A stretch of DNA of 64,000 nucleotides from an uncultured Clostridia bacterium (GCA_946403085.1 CAMIYM010000007.1:62001-126000), one strand, 5' to 3'. Positions 8,018 to 16,580 are shown, counted from the first letter of the stretch. A program made the numbers and translations. Notes: generated by a model from the letters alone, not told the origin.

Positions 8018-8924
8018 TTGACTCACCTCCGACAAGCTTTACGAAGTATGTCTCAAGGTCTGTCTCCTTCGTTACGACACGTGCGATATTAACACCGGCT
8101 TCATTCGCTGCTAGAACAACATTTGTCAGGTTGTAATAGCCCTTGGCATGAACGATTCCGCTCTTGGAATCAAAAGTAGCCTTAAGGCCTTTGGCTGTAA
8201 GCACAGGAATGAGTTTTTCGGGAGTGCCCGTGTAGAACTCAGTCTCAAGGCTTCCGGTACCGTCTGTCTCCAAGTCTTCAGCCTTGATCTCCTGAACAAC
8301 TTTACCACTTTCAACGAAAGCAAAATCAGTGGCAAGCTTGGAAAGCTCAGAAAGGATGTGACTCGATATGATGATCGTTACGCCCTTTTCCTTGTTAAGT
8401 TTTATGAGAAGATCTCTTATCTGGATGATTCCCTGAGGATCAAGTCCGTTGATAGGCTCATCAAGGATAAGCACTTCAGGGTTTCCTGCCATGGCCATCG
8501 CGATACCAAGACGCTGTCTCATACCAAGTGAGAACTTTCCTGCCTTCTTGCTTCCCGTATTACCGAGACCTACAAAATTCAAGATCTTATCGACAGAACC
8601 ATCGATCTTAAGTCCCAGATTGATGTACTGGAAAATAAGATTCTCTCTGGCGGACTGATTTGAATAGATGGAAGGAAGTTCGACAAGAGCGCCTACTTTT
8701 CCCAGTTTCTTATGGTCAAATCCATATTCCACAGTTCCTCCAGTAGGTTTCTGGAGGCCTGAGATTATTCTCATTATAGTTGTCTTGCCTGCACCGTTTC
8801 TTCCGACAAGGCCATAGATAGATCCCTTGGGAACGGTGAAACTCATCGATTCAAGAGCGCGGAATTTACCGTAATCTTTTGAAACGTCTTTTACTTTGAT
8901 TATAAAATCACCAGTCTCAGACAC
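8010..8924 (-). CDS. ABC exporter ATPase, BcrA-like (system A)
   Basis: 304 residues. Walker A GRNGAGKTT near residue 40, signature FSLGMRQRLG near 137, Walker B VLILDEPINGLDP near 158 and H-loop SSHI near 193. The C-terminal extension ending LETYFVKLVGG is typical of BcrA/LanF-type ATPases. GTG start at 8924 with GGAGA upstream. It is closely similar to the ATPase of system C (52270-53187), including FSLGMRQRLGIA and LDEPINGLDPQGII. Preceded by a direct-repeat box and -10 (8982-9027), so probably under two-component control. Confidence 0.9.
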   Translation of the reverse strand: MSETGDFIIKVKDVSKDYGKFRALESMSFTVPKGSIYGLVGRNGAGKTTIMRIISGLQKPTGGTVEYGFDHKKLGKVGALVELPSIYSNQSARENLIFQYINLGLKIDGSVDKILNFVGLGNTGSKKAGKFSLGMRQRLGIAMAMAGNPEVLILDEPINGLDPQGIIQIRDLLIKLNKEKGVTIIISSHILSELSKLATDFAFVESGKVVQEIKAEDLETDGTGSLETEFYTGTPEKLIPVLTAKGLKATFDSKSGIVHAKGYYNLTNVVLAANEAGVNIARVVTKETDLETYFVKLVGGESNA

Positions 8925-8981
8925 GCGAATTCTCTCCTTATTTATCCTTTTTTCAGTTAATGCCGAAGCATAAACCTCATT

Positions 8982-9027
8982 ATTATATCAAAATAAGGCA
9001 GTCGCTATCTTAATTCAACCTTAATTC
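8982..9027 (-). promoter_or_regulatory. Regulated promoter of exporter operon A with 11-bp direct repeat
   Basis: Minus strand: GAATTAAG (9027-9020), GTT, GAATTAAG (9016-9009), 21 bases, TATAAT (8987-8982). No -35 consensus is present; the proximal repeat sits where the -35 should be, as in promoters activated by OmpR/PhoB-type regulators. The distal repeat overlaps the end of bioY. The same geometry occurs at 20564-20606. Confidence 0.6.
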
Positions 9028-9635
9028 TTTATCAGTTTTGAGGCACGTTCGCCGATAAATACTGCAACAACCATCTTCACGATATCAGGAATGATAAAAG
9101 GCAATACACACCAGCTCATTACTGTTGCGAGTCCGACAGGGCCTGTATGTGCCGCATAGACGGTCATGAACCAGATAACGCCTACCACATACATGACTGC
9201 TTCAAAGATAACGAAGCTTATCATTCCGAAGATCCATGTCTTTACCGGAGTATTCATAAGCTTCTTGAAGATGAGCTTTTCGAGGAGCCAATATACAAGT
9301 CCCGCAATAAGGAATCCGACGAGGAAACCGCCTGTCGGGCCTGCAAATGACATGATCCCGCCCTTGAATCCTGCGAAAACAGGGGCGCCGACTGCTCCGA
9401 GAGCAAGGTAAACGAGAACGGCAATGGTTCCCCTTCTGCCGCCGATCGTAAGCATTACCGCAAGAATACCCAATGTCTGCAAAGTAAAAGGCACCGGACC
9501 TAACGGGATGCTGATCCATGAACATACAGCGATCAGAGCCGCAGACACCGATATAAGTACCAGATCATAGATAAATGCTCTGTTTTTGGTTGTTTTGGCC
9601 TTTGTATTGCTTGATTTTACGCTTGTTTCGGACAT
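9021..9635 (-). CDS. bioY: Biotin transporter S component BioY
   Basis: Membrane substrate-binding component of an ECF biotin transporter. 204 residues with about six membrane segments. Family marks are visible: ISIPLGPVPFTLQTLGIL in the first third, GAPVFAGFKGGI and PTGGFLVGF in the middle. A BirA operator overlaps the ribosome site, confirming biotin control. No EcfA/EcfT genes or biotin-synthesis genes are in the window, so it presumably uses shared energising subunits encoded elsewhere. ATG at 9635 with AGAGG upstream. Confidence 0.95.
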   Translation of the reverse strand: MSETSVKSSNTKAKTTKNRAFIYDLVLISVSAALIAVCSWISIPLGPVPFTLQTLGILAVMLTIGGRRGTIAVLVYLALGAVGAPVFAGFKGGIMSFAGPTGGFLVGFLIAGLVYWLLEKLIFKKLMNTPVKTWIFGMISFVIFEAVMYVVGVIWFMTVYAAHTGPVGLATVMSWCVLPFIIPDIVKMVVAVFIGERASKLIKN

Positions 9636-9666
9636 TGTAAACCTCTTTTAGAATTTAGTTGACAAT
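9635..9666 (-). promoter_or_regulatory. BirA operator overlapping the bioY ribosome site
   Basis: Inverted repeat ATTGTAAAC (9634-9642), 15 bases, GTTGACAAT (9658-9666), one mismatch between arms. This matches the Firmicute BirA site (TTGTNAAC-N15-GTTNACAA). It sits just downstream of the promoter at 9671-9699 and contains the AGAGG ribosome site, so bound BirA-biotinyl-AMP should block transcription. Confidence 0.88.
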
Positions 9667-9670
9667 CGAG

Positions 9671-9699
9671 AGTTTACTCTTCTTATTCCGTAATATCAA
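9671..9699 (-). promoter_or_regulatory. bioY promoter
   Basis: Minus strand: TTGATA (9699-9694), 17-base spacer, TAAACT (9676-9671). Predicted start of transcription falls at the edge of the BirA operator. Confidence 0.65.
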
Positions 9700-9707
9700 C
9701 CGCTAAA

Positions 9708-10703
9708 TTAAAACTGATATTTAGGCCAGATACCCTTCTTATCGTGGGTATGCTCAGGGAGCTGATAAAGATCATGTCCGGGATAGTCGTTACCTTCGAC
9801 GATTACGGGTCTGTCAGGCGTAAGACAGACATCCCATCCGATAAAACCTACCTGGGGAACAACCATTGCAGCCTTTGTGCACATCTCTATTACCTGATCC
9901 CACATAGGGAAAACAAATCCCTTAAAAACGGCGCCCGTCATAGGGTGCTTCTCGTAAAGGACCTTTGTCTTATCTATAGGGAAATCGGTGATCTCGCCGG
10001 TCTTCTCATCAACAGGGGCAGTCATGCCTCCGTTGTTGAAGTTATCAACGCTGTGTCCGTAATTGCCGAATCTGCAGCATGCACTTGCCACATGGACCTT
10101 GCCTTCCCTCTGGATAGTTACAATCCTTATTGTATTTATAGCATAAGGATATATTGCACTGACCGCGGGATGCTGGACGATGACTTCCTCAAAGAAGTGC
10201 GGACGCTCCTGGTTCACCAGACGCTCATAGATATCCTCGGCCTTCTCAGCCTTGCAGTCTATCTTCTCTACTGTCTTGCCGCAGGAACCAAGGTCAGCTT
10301 TGGCAATAAGGAAATCATGGCTGTTTATGAAATCTAAGACTTGCTGCTTATTGTCTTTCCTTATCTCAAGCCACTTACGGCCAAGAAACTCGCCAAAGCG
10401 CTTATTGAATTCGATCTTGTTGTCAATAAGATCCGTATATGCCGGATCGTTATATCTTTTTACGAGGTCATAGTTACGGCCTCTGGTAATGTATGTATCA
10501 CGTTCAGCGTCAGTGAGGTTATACATCTCGTAGAGCCAGTAATCCATATAACCGGCTCCGAACTTTCTCCCGCAGTGGATCATGTCGAAAAATATCCACA
10601 CACGGGACTTCCCGCTCTTCTCGTGGATATCCTTGATCTTGGCATTCATCGCCTTATAATCCATACGCGTAACGCGTCTTATCAGATACTTTATGTTTGG
10701 CAT
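9708..10703 (-). CDS. ATP-grasp enzyme of the sugar-transfer-associated family
   Basis: 331 residues resembling the ATP-grasp family often found near polysaccharide genes (Pfam ATPgrasp_ST). Visible: the N-terminal module FFDMIHCGRKFGAGYMDYW, the ATP-binding strand FLIAKADLGSCGKTVEKI, and the metal-binding end GFIGWDVCLT ... VIVEGNDYPGHDLYQ. ATP-grasp enzymes ligate a carboxylate to an amine or thiol through an acyl phosphate; the substrate here is unknown. ATG at 10703 fits the family N-terminus (MPNIKYLIRRVTRMDY) and has no ribosome site but a TATAAT exactly six bases upstream, suggesting a leaderless mRNA. It lies alone between bioY and divergent ddh. Confidence 0.8.
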   Translation of the reverse strand: MPNIKYLIRRVTRMDYKAMNAKIKDIHEKSGKSRVWIFFDMIHCGRKFGAGYMDYWLYEMYNLTDAERDTYITRGRNYDLVKRYNDPAYTDLIDNKIEFNKRFGEFLGRKWLEIRKDNKQQVLDFINSHDFLIAKADLGSCGKTVEKIDCKAEKAEDIYERLVNQERPHFFEEVIVQHPAVSAIYPYAINTIRIVTIQREGKVHVASACCRFGNYGHSVDNFNNGGMTAPVDEKTGEITDFPIDKTKVLYEKHPMTGAVFKGFVFPMWDQVIEMCTKAAMVVPQVGFIGWDVCLTPDRPVIVEGNDYPGHDLYQLPEHTHDKKGIWPKYQF

Positions 10704-10709
10704 AGGGCA

Positions 10710-10715
10710 ATTATA
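10710..10715 (-). promoter_or_regulatory. -10 element for a leaderless start at 10703
   Basis: TATAAT on the minus strand ends six bases before ATG, with no ribosome-binding sequence between. The predicted first transcribed base is the A of ATG. No good -35. Confidence 0.5.
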
Positions 10716-10842
10716 ATACAAGAACGGTATTTTTGTTATACTCCGAAGATATACCCATTTTCCTATCATTTTTGTTATAATTTCGTTCGAATAAAATACA
10801 TTAAGTAACCGACTGTTACTTTAAGCCAAGGAGGATTAAATA

Positions 10843-11829
10843 ATGGCAATCAGAATTGGTATTTTGGGTTATGGAAACCTCGCTAAGGGTGTAGAGCTCT
10901 CCATCAGACAGAACAAGGACATGGAGCTTGCAGCTGTTTTTACAAGAAGAGATCCTTCCACAGTTAAGACTCTTACTTCCGGTGTTACAGTAGCTTCCAC
11001 AAGCGACATCAAGGATTATCAGGATAAGATCGATGTCCTCGTGATCTGCGGCGGTTCAGCTACAGACCTTCCTACGCAGACACCTGAATATGCTTCCATG
11101 TTCAACGTTGTTGACAGCTTTGATACACACGCCAAGATCCCTGAGCATTTCGCGAATGTTGACAAGGCTGCATCCGCTTCCGGCCATACAGCCCTCATCT
11201 CCGGCGGCTGGGATCCCGGAATGTTCTCCATCAACAGACTTTACGGCAGCTGCATCCTTCCTGAAGGCAAGGATTACACATTCTGGGGCAAGGGTGTCTC
11301 CCAGGGCCACTCCGACGCTATCAGAAGAGTTCCCGGTGTTAAGAACGGCAAGCAGTACACCATTCCGGTCGAGGCAGCTCTCGAAGCAGTAAGATCCGGT
11401 TCAGAGCCTGAGCTCACAACACGTCAGAAGCACACAAGAGAGTGCTTTGTAGTCGCTGAAGAAGGCGCTGACTTGGCTCTCATCGAGAAGACGATCAAGG
11501 AAATGCCTAACTACTTTGCTGATTACGACACAACAGTTCACTTCATCTCCGAAGAAGAGTTCGTAAGAGATCACTCCAGGATCAACCACGGCGGCTTCGT
11601 ATTCCGCACTGGCAAGACAGGTGTTAACGGCGAGAATAAGCATGTTATCGAGTACTCATTAAAGCTCGATTCCAACCCTGAATTCACAGGTTCCGTACTC
11701 ACAGCTTATGCTCGTGCGATCTACCGTCTCTCCCAGAAGGGTGACTCCGGATGCAAGACAGTTTTCGATATTGCACCCGCTCTCCTCTCACCTCTTTCAG
11801 GCGAAGAATTAAGAGCTCACTTACTCTAA
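10843..11829 (+). CDS. ddh: meso-Diaminopimelate D-dehydrogenase
   Basis: NADP-dependent enzyme making meso-diaminopimelate from tetrahydrodipicolinate in one step, for peptidoglycan and lysine. 328 residues. The Rossmann motif GILGYGNLAKGVE (residues 6-18), FTRRDP, and the substrate region SGGWDPGMFSINR and FWGKGVSQGHSDAIRR are characteristic. ATG at 10843 follows AAGGAGG. Monocistronic, divergent from the ATP-grasp gene, ended by a terminator at 11851-11890. The ddh route bypasses the succinylase or acetylase branches, as in several Clostridia. Confidence 0.96.
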   Translation: MAIRIGILGYGNLAKGVELSIRQNKDMELAAVFTRRDPSTVKTLTSGVTVASTSDIKDYQDKIDVLVICGGSATDLPTQTPEYASMFNVVDSFDTHAKIPEHFANVDKAASASGHTALISGGWDPGMFSINRLYGSCILPEGKDYTFWGKGVSQGHSDAIRRVPGVKNGKQYTIPVEAALEAVRSGSEPELTTRQKHTRECFVVAEEGADLALIEKTIKEMPNYFADYDTTVHFISEEEFVRDHSRINHGGFVFRTGKTGVNGENKHVIEYSLKLDSNPEFTGSVLTAYARAIYRLSQKGDSGCKTVFDIAPALLSPLSGEELRAHLL

Positions 11830-11850
11830 TCACTGACCAATCAAGCTTTA

Positions 11851-11890
11851 AGACCTGCATACCGGATAGGCGGATATGCAGGTCTTTTCT
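11851..11890 (+). terminator. Terminator after ddh
   Basis: Perfect 11-bp stem AGACCTGCATA/TATGCAGGTCT with a 13-base loop, then TTTCTTAT. Confidence 0.8.
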
Positions 11891-11922
11891 TATGGCTTCT
11901 TTTTTATATCCGGTCACTTTGT

Positions 11923-11928
11923 TAGAAT
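11923..11928 (+). promoter_or_regulatory. -10 element for a leaderless start at 11935
   Basis: TAGAAT ends six bases before the ATG, no ribosome site between; T-rich tract at the -35 position. Confidence 0.45.
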
Positions 11929-11934
11929 CCTCTT

Positions 11935-12708
11935 ATGGAAAAGAGCAACGGAAAGCCAAAAATCAGAATTCAGACGGTCATTCTTCTTGCCGCCCTTATT
12001 TTTCTTGCATCCGGAACTCTTATTTATTTTGTGATCATCCCCTTTAGCAGACACTATTACATTAATCACCTTGACTATGAAGTCTACGGCGGGATGACCG
12101 ACGAACTCAGATCCAGCGAACTATATAAAGATATGGAAAGCGGCAGATCGTTCTGTTTCTTAGGAGACAGCATTACCGAAGGGACCATAACTGAAGGCAT
12201 ACCCTGGTATCAGCCGCTCAAGCCTTATATAAAAGGCAAGATAAGCCGGCTTTCCCATATCGGATGGAAGACAGGCCATCTCATCAAAGAAAAGAAAAAG
12301 ATACCTAAAGCCGATGTATATGTCGTGGCAGTCGGCATCAATGACATCCTCTTTTATGATGAAGAATATGCACCAGCCAACTCAGATGAATATGTCTCAT
12401 TGATAGCTCAATTAACAGAAGAGCTAAGGAAGATCAGCCCTTCAGCAAAGATCTACTATATTACTCCATGGCCATTTTGGGATTTTGGTGATTACTGCGA
12501 TAAGCGTGCCGCAGAATTCCGCAGTGCGCTTTCCGGATGGTGCGATACCAACAATTGCACCTGCATTGACGCCTACCCTGTCATTATTTCCGTTTTCGAA
12601 AAAGACGGTTCTTCAAAATACATGCTAAATAACTTCCACCCTAATTCCCCAGAAGGTATCGGGCTCTTTAGCTACGCAGTCCTTAAAGCCGCCTGCGGAC
12701 AAGACTGA
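11935..12708 (+). CDS. Membrane-anchored SGNH/GDSL hydrolase
   Basis: 257 residues. An N-terminal membrane segment (about 14-36) with basic residues before it places the catalytic domain outside the cell. Block I is GDSITEG (77-83) with the nucleophile Ser, block III is GIND (134-137), and the catalytic Asp/His block is NNFHPNSPEG (about 234-243; the Asp itself is replaced or shifted). Such enzymes remove acyl or acetyl groups from polysaccharides or lipids. ATG at 11935 has no ribosome site; a -10-like TAGAAT lies six bases upstream. Stands alone between the ddh terminator and convergent ilvE. Confidence 0.82.
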   Translation: MEKSNGKPKIRIQTVILLAALIFLASGTLIYFVIIPFSRHYYINHLDYEVYGGMTDELRSSELYKDMESGRSFCFLGDSITEGTITEGIPWYQPLKPYIKGKISRLSHIGWKTGHLIKEKKKIPKADVYVVAVGINDILFYDEEYAPANSDEYVSLIAQLTEELRKISPSAKIYYITPWPFWDFGDYCDKRAAEFRSALSGWCDTNNCTCIDAYPVIISVFEKDGSSKYMLNNFHPNSPEGIGLFSYAVLKAACGQD

Positions 12709-12760
12709 CCATCAAGAAAACAGCACACGAAAACCCTGCTGTCATTTGCAAATAAGACAT

Positions 12761-12792
12761 AAAAAAGCCGCCCGCTGATCAAAGCGGACGGC
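12761..12792 (-). terminator. Terminator after ilvE
   Basis: Minus-strand stem GCCGTCCGCT/AGCGGGCGGC (one G-U), loop of 6, followed by TTTTTTATG. Confidence 0.85.
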
Positions 12793-12820
12793 CCATAAAG
12801 CATTGATTAAAAGCTTGATA

Positions 12821-13855
12821 TCAGACCTTGATCTCCATTATCCAGCCTTCAGGTGCTTCAACAGTACCCATCTGGATGCCTGTGAGTGTCTCTCTGAGCT
12901 TAGTCATGACAGGACCCATCTCCTCCATACCGGAAGCGAACTTGAACTCCTTGCCGTGATCGTTGATGGAACCGAGAGGAGAGATAACAGCAGCTGTACC
13001 GCAGAGACCACCCTCTGTGAATGCACCGCCCATAACTTCCTCAAGTGTAACTTCACGCTCATCGATCTTCATGCCGCAATAGTGTTCAGCAACATAAACG
13101 AGTGATCTTCTTGTGATGGAAGGCAGGATGGAATCAGACTTAGGAACTACGAGAGTGCCGTTACCATCTGTGAAGATGAGGTTAGCACCACCTGTCTCCT
13201 CGATCTTTGTACGTGTAGCAGGATCGAGATAGATGTTCTCAGCAAAGCCTTCCTTATGAGCTGTAACAATTGCATGCAGAGACATAGCATAGTTAAGACC
13301 AGCCTTGATGTTACCTGTTCCATGCGGAGCAGCACGGTCAAAATCAGAAACCTTAACTGCGATCGGCTTAGCACCGCCCTTGAAGTAAGGACCGACAGGT
13401 GTAGCGAAGATTCTGTACTGATAATCTTCAGCAGGCTTAACGCCGATAACGGGGTTAATACCGAAGATGTAAGGTCTTAAGTAGAGAGATGCACCTGTGC
13501 CATACGGAGGAACCCATGCAGCGTTTCCTGCAACTGTCTCCTGAACCGATCTGATGAATAATTCCTTGGAAATCGGAGGAATCTCAAGGCGGACTGCAGA
13601 ATCGTGAAGTCTGTCAGCATTGAGGTCAGGACGGAAAGTAACGATTCTTCCATCAACAGTCTCATAAGCCTTAAGGCCTTCAAATACTGTCTGTGCATAC
13701 TGGAGAACGCCTGCATCTTCACTCATGACGATCATGTCATCATCGATAAGAGCGCCTTCATCCCATGCGCCGTTCTTGTAGTTAGCTACGAATCTCTTAT
13801 CTGTCTTCTGATAAGAGAAGGTCAAATTTGACCAGTCGAGATTCTTCTTTTCCAT
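12821..13855 (-). CDS. ilvE: Branched-chain amino acid aminotransferase
   Basis: PLP enzyme transferring amino groups between glutamate and the 2-oxoacids of Val, Leu and Ile; cytoplasmic. 344 residues, the long BCAT form. The PLP lysine is in GNIKAGLNYA near residue 196; other marks are QTVFEGLKAY near 55, YLRPYIFG near 125, and EETGGANLIF near 230. ATG at 13855 follows AAGGAA. Monocistronic with its own terminator. It connects with leuCDB at 26-29 kb (leucine synthesis) and with VorB (branched-chain oxoacid oxidation). No T-box leader is visible upstream. Confidence 0.95.
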   Translation of the reverse strand: MEKKNLDWSNLTFSYQKTDKRFVANYKNGAWDEGALIDDDMIVMSEDAGVLQYAQTVFEGLKAYETVDGRIVTFRPDLNADRLHDSAVRLEIPPISKELFIRSVQETVAGNAAWVPPYGTGASLYLRPYIFGINPVIGVKPAEDYQYRIFATPVGPYFKGGAKPIAVKVSDFDRAAPHGTGNIKAGLNYAMSLHAIVTAHKEGFAENIYLDPATRTKIEETGGANLIFTDGNGTLVVPKSDSILPSITRRSLVYVAEHYCGMKIDEREVTLEEVMGGAFTEGGLCGTAAVISPLGSINDHGKEFKFASGMEEMGPVMTKLRETLTGIQMGTVEAPEGWIMEIKV

Positions 13856-13935
13856 AAAACATTCCTTCTTTCTTAAAGATTGTTTTTAATTAGTTAAGCA
13901 TTGTACCACTCGGATACCCGAAAAGCATTACCAAA

Positions 13936-15045
13936 TTAAACAAATCTGTATCCGCAGACGTGATAAACCTTCTTGCCTGCCTTAATGACAGGAGAATCAA
14001 ATCCTTCAAGGTTGACAGCATTAGGTACCATCTGAGCCTCAAGGCAGATAGCGTCATACTGGCCGTATGCCTTTGTAGTCTTCTGATCAAGCGGGCTTCC
14101 GAGATTATTACCTGCATAGATCTGGATGCCGGGAAGGTCTGTCAGACACTCCATTGTGATTCCGGATTCAGGTGATGTAACAGCTGCTGCAAATGAGAAT
14201 GTGCCGGCTGTTGTATTAAGGCAGAAGTTCTGGTCAATACCCTTGGAGATGACCATCTGGTGATCCTGGCTGTCATTGAGCTCACCGATGAATCTGTATT
14301 CCCTGCAATCGAAAACAGTACCTTCAACATCACGGAGCTCGCCTGTAGGAACATTCATGTCGTCCTTGATAGTGATCTTATCAGAATTGATCATGATGAG
14401 GTCGTTATTTACTGTACCATCAGCAGCCTCGCCTCTGAGATTGAAGTAAGCATGGTTAGTAGGAGCGAAGATCGTATCCTTGTCTGTCTTGCCGCAGTAA
14501 AGGATAAGGAATGTCTTATCCTCAAGCCAGCAATACATTACCTTTGTATCAAGATTTCCGGGGAAGCCAGTAGCACCGTCAGGGCTTGTATAGCTTAAAA
14601 GCACAGCACCGCCGTCACAGCCGGGAATGCCTGCGATCTTTGAATCGAGGATGATCTCATCTGCCTCTTCCTCTGATAAGATCTTGCCGTCCCAGAACAC
14701 ATTGTGATAACCCGGATTGCCTGAATGGAGGTTGTTCTCGCCTTCATTCTTGGGAATGTGATACTCAACGCCGTTGATCTTGAAAGAAGCATTAAGGATC
14801 CTGTTTGCAGAACGTCCTACAACCGCACCGTGGTTAGCACCGTTACCCATGTACTCATCAAGGCCCTTGCAGCCGAGCATGATATCAGTTGGCTTGCCGT
14901 CCTTATCAGGTACGATAAGGTCTGTAATAACAGCACCATATGTAATGACTGAAGCCTCATAGCCGCCATCGATCGTAATGGTGAATTTCTTTGCTTTGAG
15001 ATCAGGGTTTGTTGCTGAAAGATAATCGCTTGTTGTAATACTCAT
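13936..15045 (-). CDS. galM: Aldose 1-epimerase (galactose mutarotase)
   Basis: Interconverts alpha and beta anomers of aldohexoses. 369 residues, slightly longer than the typical 340-350. Visible: VITYGAVITDLIVPD near 33, GRSANRI near 77, NNLHSGNPGYHNVFW with the catalytic-site His near 107, FAPTNHAYFNLRG with the second His near 192, and CLEAQMVPNAVN with the catalytic Glu near 333. ATG at 15045 with GGAGG upstream. No other sugar genes adjoin it. Confidence 0.93.
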   Translation of the reverse strand: MSITTSDYLSATNPDLKAKKFTITIDGGYEASVITYGAVITDLIVPDKDGKPTDIMLGCKGLDEYMGNGANHGAVVGRSANRILNASFKINGVEYHIPKNEGENNLHSGNPGYHNVFWDGKILSEEEADEIILDSKIAGIPGCDGGAVLLSYTSPDGATGFPGNLDTKVMYCWLEDKTFLILYCGKTDKDTIFAPTNHAYFNLRGEAADGTVNNDLIMINSDKITIKDDMNVPTGELRDVEGTVFDCREYRFIGELNDSQDHQMVISKGIDQNFCLNTTAGTFSFAAAVTSPESGITMECLTDLPGIQIYAGNNLGSPLDQKTTKAYGQYDAICLEAQMVPNAVNLEGFDSPVIKAGKKVYHVCGYRFV

Positions 15046-15148
15046 TCCTTAGATCCTCCGGATAGATATACTAAATGAGAGTATAGCATAATAACCCCTC
15101 CGATATACACGCTTAATCCTTTGTTTTTGGCTATTTTATTGCCATAGC

Positions 15149-15154
15149 TATAAT
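15149..15154 (+). promoter_or_regulatory. -10 of the tRNA-Ala promoter
   Basis: TATAAT 23 bases before the mature tRNA; upstream TTTGGC at 17 bases is a weak -35. Confidence 0.5.
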
Positions 15155-15177
15155 GCCCAAGTATAATCAAACGATAC

Positions 15178-15252
15178 GGGGCATTAGCGCAGCGGGAGCG
15201 CATCACACTGGCAGTGTGGGGGTCACGGGTTCAAATCCCGTATGCTCCACCA
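15178..15252 (+). tRNA. tRNA-Ala, anticodon GGC
   Basis: Complete 75-base cloverleaf with encoded CCA. Acceptor GGGGCAT pairs with ATGCTCC and contains the G3-U70 wobble that identifies alanine tRNA. D stem GCGC/GCGC, anticodon stem TCACA/TGTGG with loop CTGGCAG (anticodon GGC), T arm ACGGG-TTCAAAT-CCCGT, discriminator A. It reads GCC/GCU codons. pepT follows 27 bases later on the same strand with no terminator between. Confidence 0.97.
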
Positions 15253-15279
15253 ATACAAAAGAAAAGAGTCAAACACATT

Positions 15280-16515
15280 ATGTTGACCGAAGATGTAACC
15301 TCAAGATTCTTGAGATATATTGCCATTGATACGGCATCAGACGAGAATTCCGGCTTATCCCCAAGCACAAAGGGTCAGTTCGATCTGGCCAGGCTCCTCA
15401 TAAAGGAACTGAAGGATACCGGAATTCCGGAAGAAGATATTATTTTCGACACTGAACACTGCTATATCTACTGCAGGATAAAGGCTTCTACTGATGCTGA
15501 TCCGAATACGCCGAAGATAGGCTTCATAGCGCATATGGACACTTCGCCTGAAGCTCCGGGCAGATGCACGTCTCCGCATTTTGTCGAAAACTACGATGGT
15601 AAAGACATCGATCTCGGAAATGGTAAAGTCTTATCTCCCGTTAACTTCCCGGATCTCCTCTTATACGAAGGACAGACCCTGATCACTACTGACGGTACAA
15701 CACTTCTTGGCGCCGATGACAAAGCCGGTGTTGCTGAGATCATGAATATGGCCGCCTTCTTTATGAGTCATCCCGAAAAGAAACACGGCGAGATCCGGAT
15801 AGCCTTTACTCCTGACGAAGAGATCGGTGAAGGAACCAGATTCTTTGACTTAGATAAGCTTGACGCCGATTATGCATATACCGTAGATGGCGGAAGGATC
15901 GGCGAGATCTCTTATGAGAACTTCAACGCCGCGAGCGCTGTGATTACGATCAACGGCCGCAACGTTCACCCCGGCGATGCTTACGGCAAAATGATCAATT
16001 CCATCAGGATAGCAGGCATAATCGACTCTGAGATACCCGCAAGCGAAAGGCCGGAAACGACCCGTGATCACGAAGGCTTTTTCCATCTTACAGATATAAC
16101 CGGATCTACTGAAAAGACCGTGATGAAATATATTATCCGCGACCACGACAAGGGTCTTTTCGAAGAGAAAAAGAACCGCATAAGCACGATCTGCGAGAAG
16201 GTCATGACAGATAATCCGGGAGTTACCATCAGTCTAGAGCTCACAGATACCTATTACAACATGATCTCTAAGATCATCCCGGATAACCAAGCGATCATCG
16301 ACAGATGCAAATCAGCCATGAATGCTGTCGGAATAACACCTTTTACAGAACCTATCCGTGGAGGAACAGACGGAGCCACGCTGTCTTACATGGGTCTTCC
16401 CTGTCCCAACATATGCTCCGGCGGACACAACTATCACGGCGTTTATGAGTTTGTCTGTAAAGAATCGATGGAAAAGATCTCCGAACTGCTGATCGAGATC
16501 GCAAGCTGCAAGTAA
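15280..16515 (+). CDS. pepT: Peptidase T (tripeptide aminopeptidase)
   Basis: Dizinc M20-family exopeptidase that removes the N-terminal residue of tripeptides in the cytoplasm. 411 residues, matching the family (about 408). Metal and catalytic motifs: HMDTSPEAPG near 80, LLGADDKAGVAEI near 140, TPDEEIGEGTRFFD near 175, YTVDGGRIGE near 198, and GGHNYHGVYEFV near 380. ATG at 15280 fits the family N-terminus; the frame stays open upstream through the tRNA, but that part is not protein. The ribosome site (AAAGAG) is weak. Ended by a bidirectional terminator at 16528-16553. Confidence 0.94.
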   Translation: MLTEDVTSRFLRYIAIDTASDENSGLSPSTKGQFDLARLLIKELKDTGIPEEDIIFDTEHCYIYCRIKASTDADPNTPKIGFIAHMDTSPEAPGRCTSPHFVENYDGKDIDLGNGKVLSPVNFPDLLLYEGQTLITTDGTTLLGADDKAGVAEIMNMAAFFMSHPEKKHGEIRIAFTPDEEIGEGTRFFDLDKLDADYAYTVDGGRIGEISYENFNAASAVITINGRNVHPGDAYGKMINSIRIAGIIDSEIPASERPETTRDHEGFFHLTDITGSTEKTVMKYIIRDHDKGLFEEKKNRISTICEKVMTDNPGVTISLELTDTYYNMISKIIPDNQAIIDRCKSAMNAVGITPFTEPIRGGTDGATLSYMGLPCPNICSGGHNYHGVYEFVCKESMEKISELLIEIASCK

Positions 16516-16527
16516 GTTCAACAAGAT

Positions 16528-16556
16528 AAATGCCCGTTAAGAAACGGGCATTTACT
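16528..16556. terminator. Bidirectional terminator between pepT and the GGDEF gene
   Basis: Perfect 11-bp stem AAATGCCCGTT/AACGGGCATTT with a 4-base loop; A/T-rich on both sides, serving two convergent genes. Confidence 0.8.
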
Positions 16557-16580
16557 TTGCTTATAAGTCACGAAAAATGA

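Noticed and set aside
13890..13930. Short palindrome (CGGGTATCCG) and TACAAT before ilvE as operator and promoter
   Set aside because: The -35 is not recognisable and the palindrome is only 10 bases; too weak to list.
15214..15279. N-terminal extension of PepT starting inside the tRNA
   Set aside because: The extra residues translate the tRNA; family alignment begins at the ATG at 15280.
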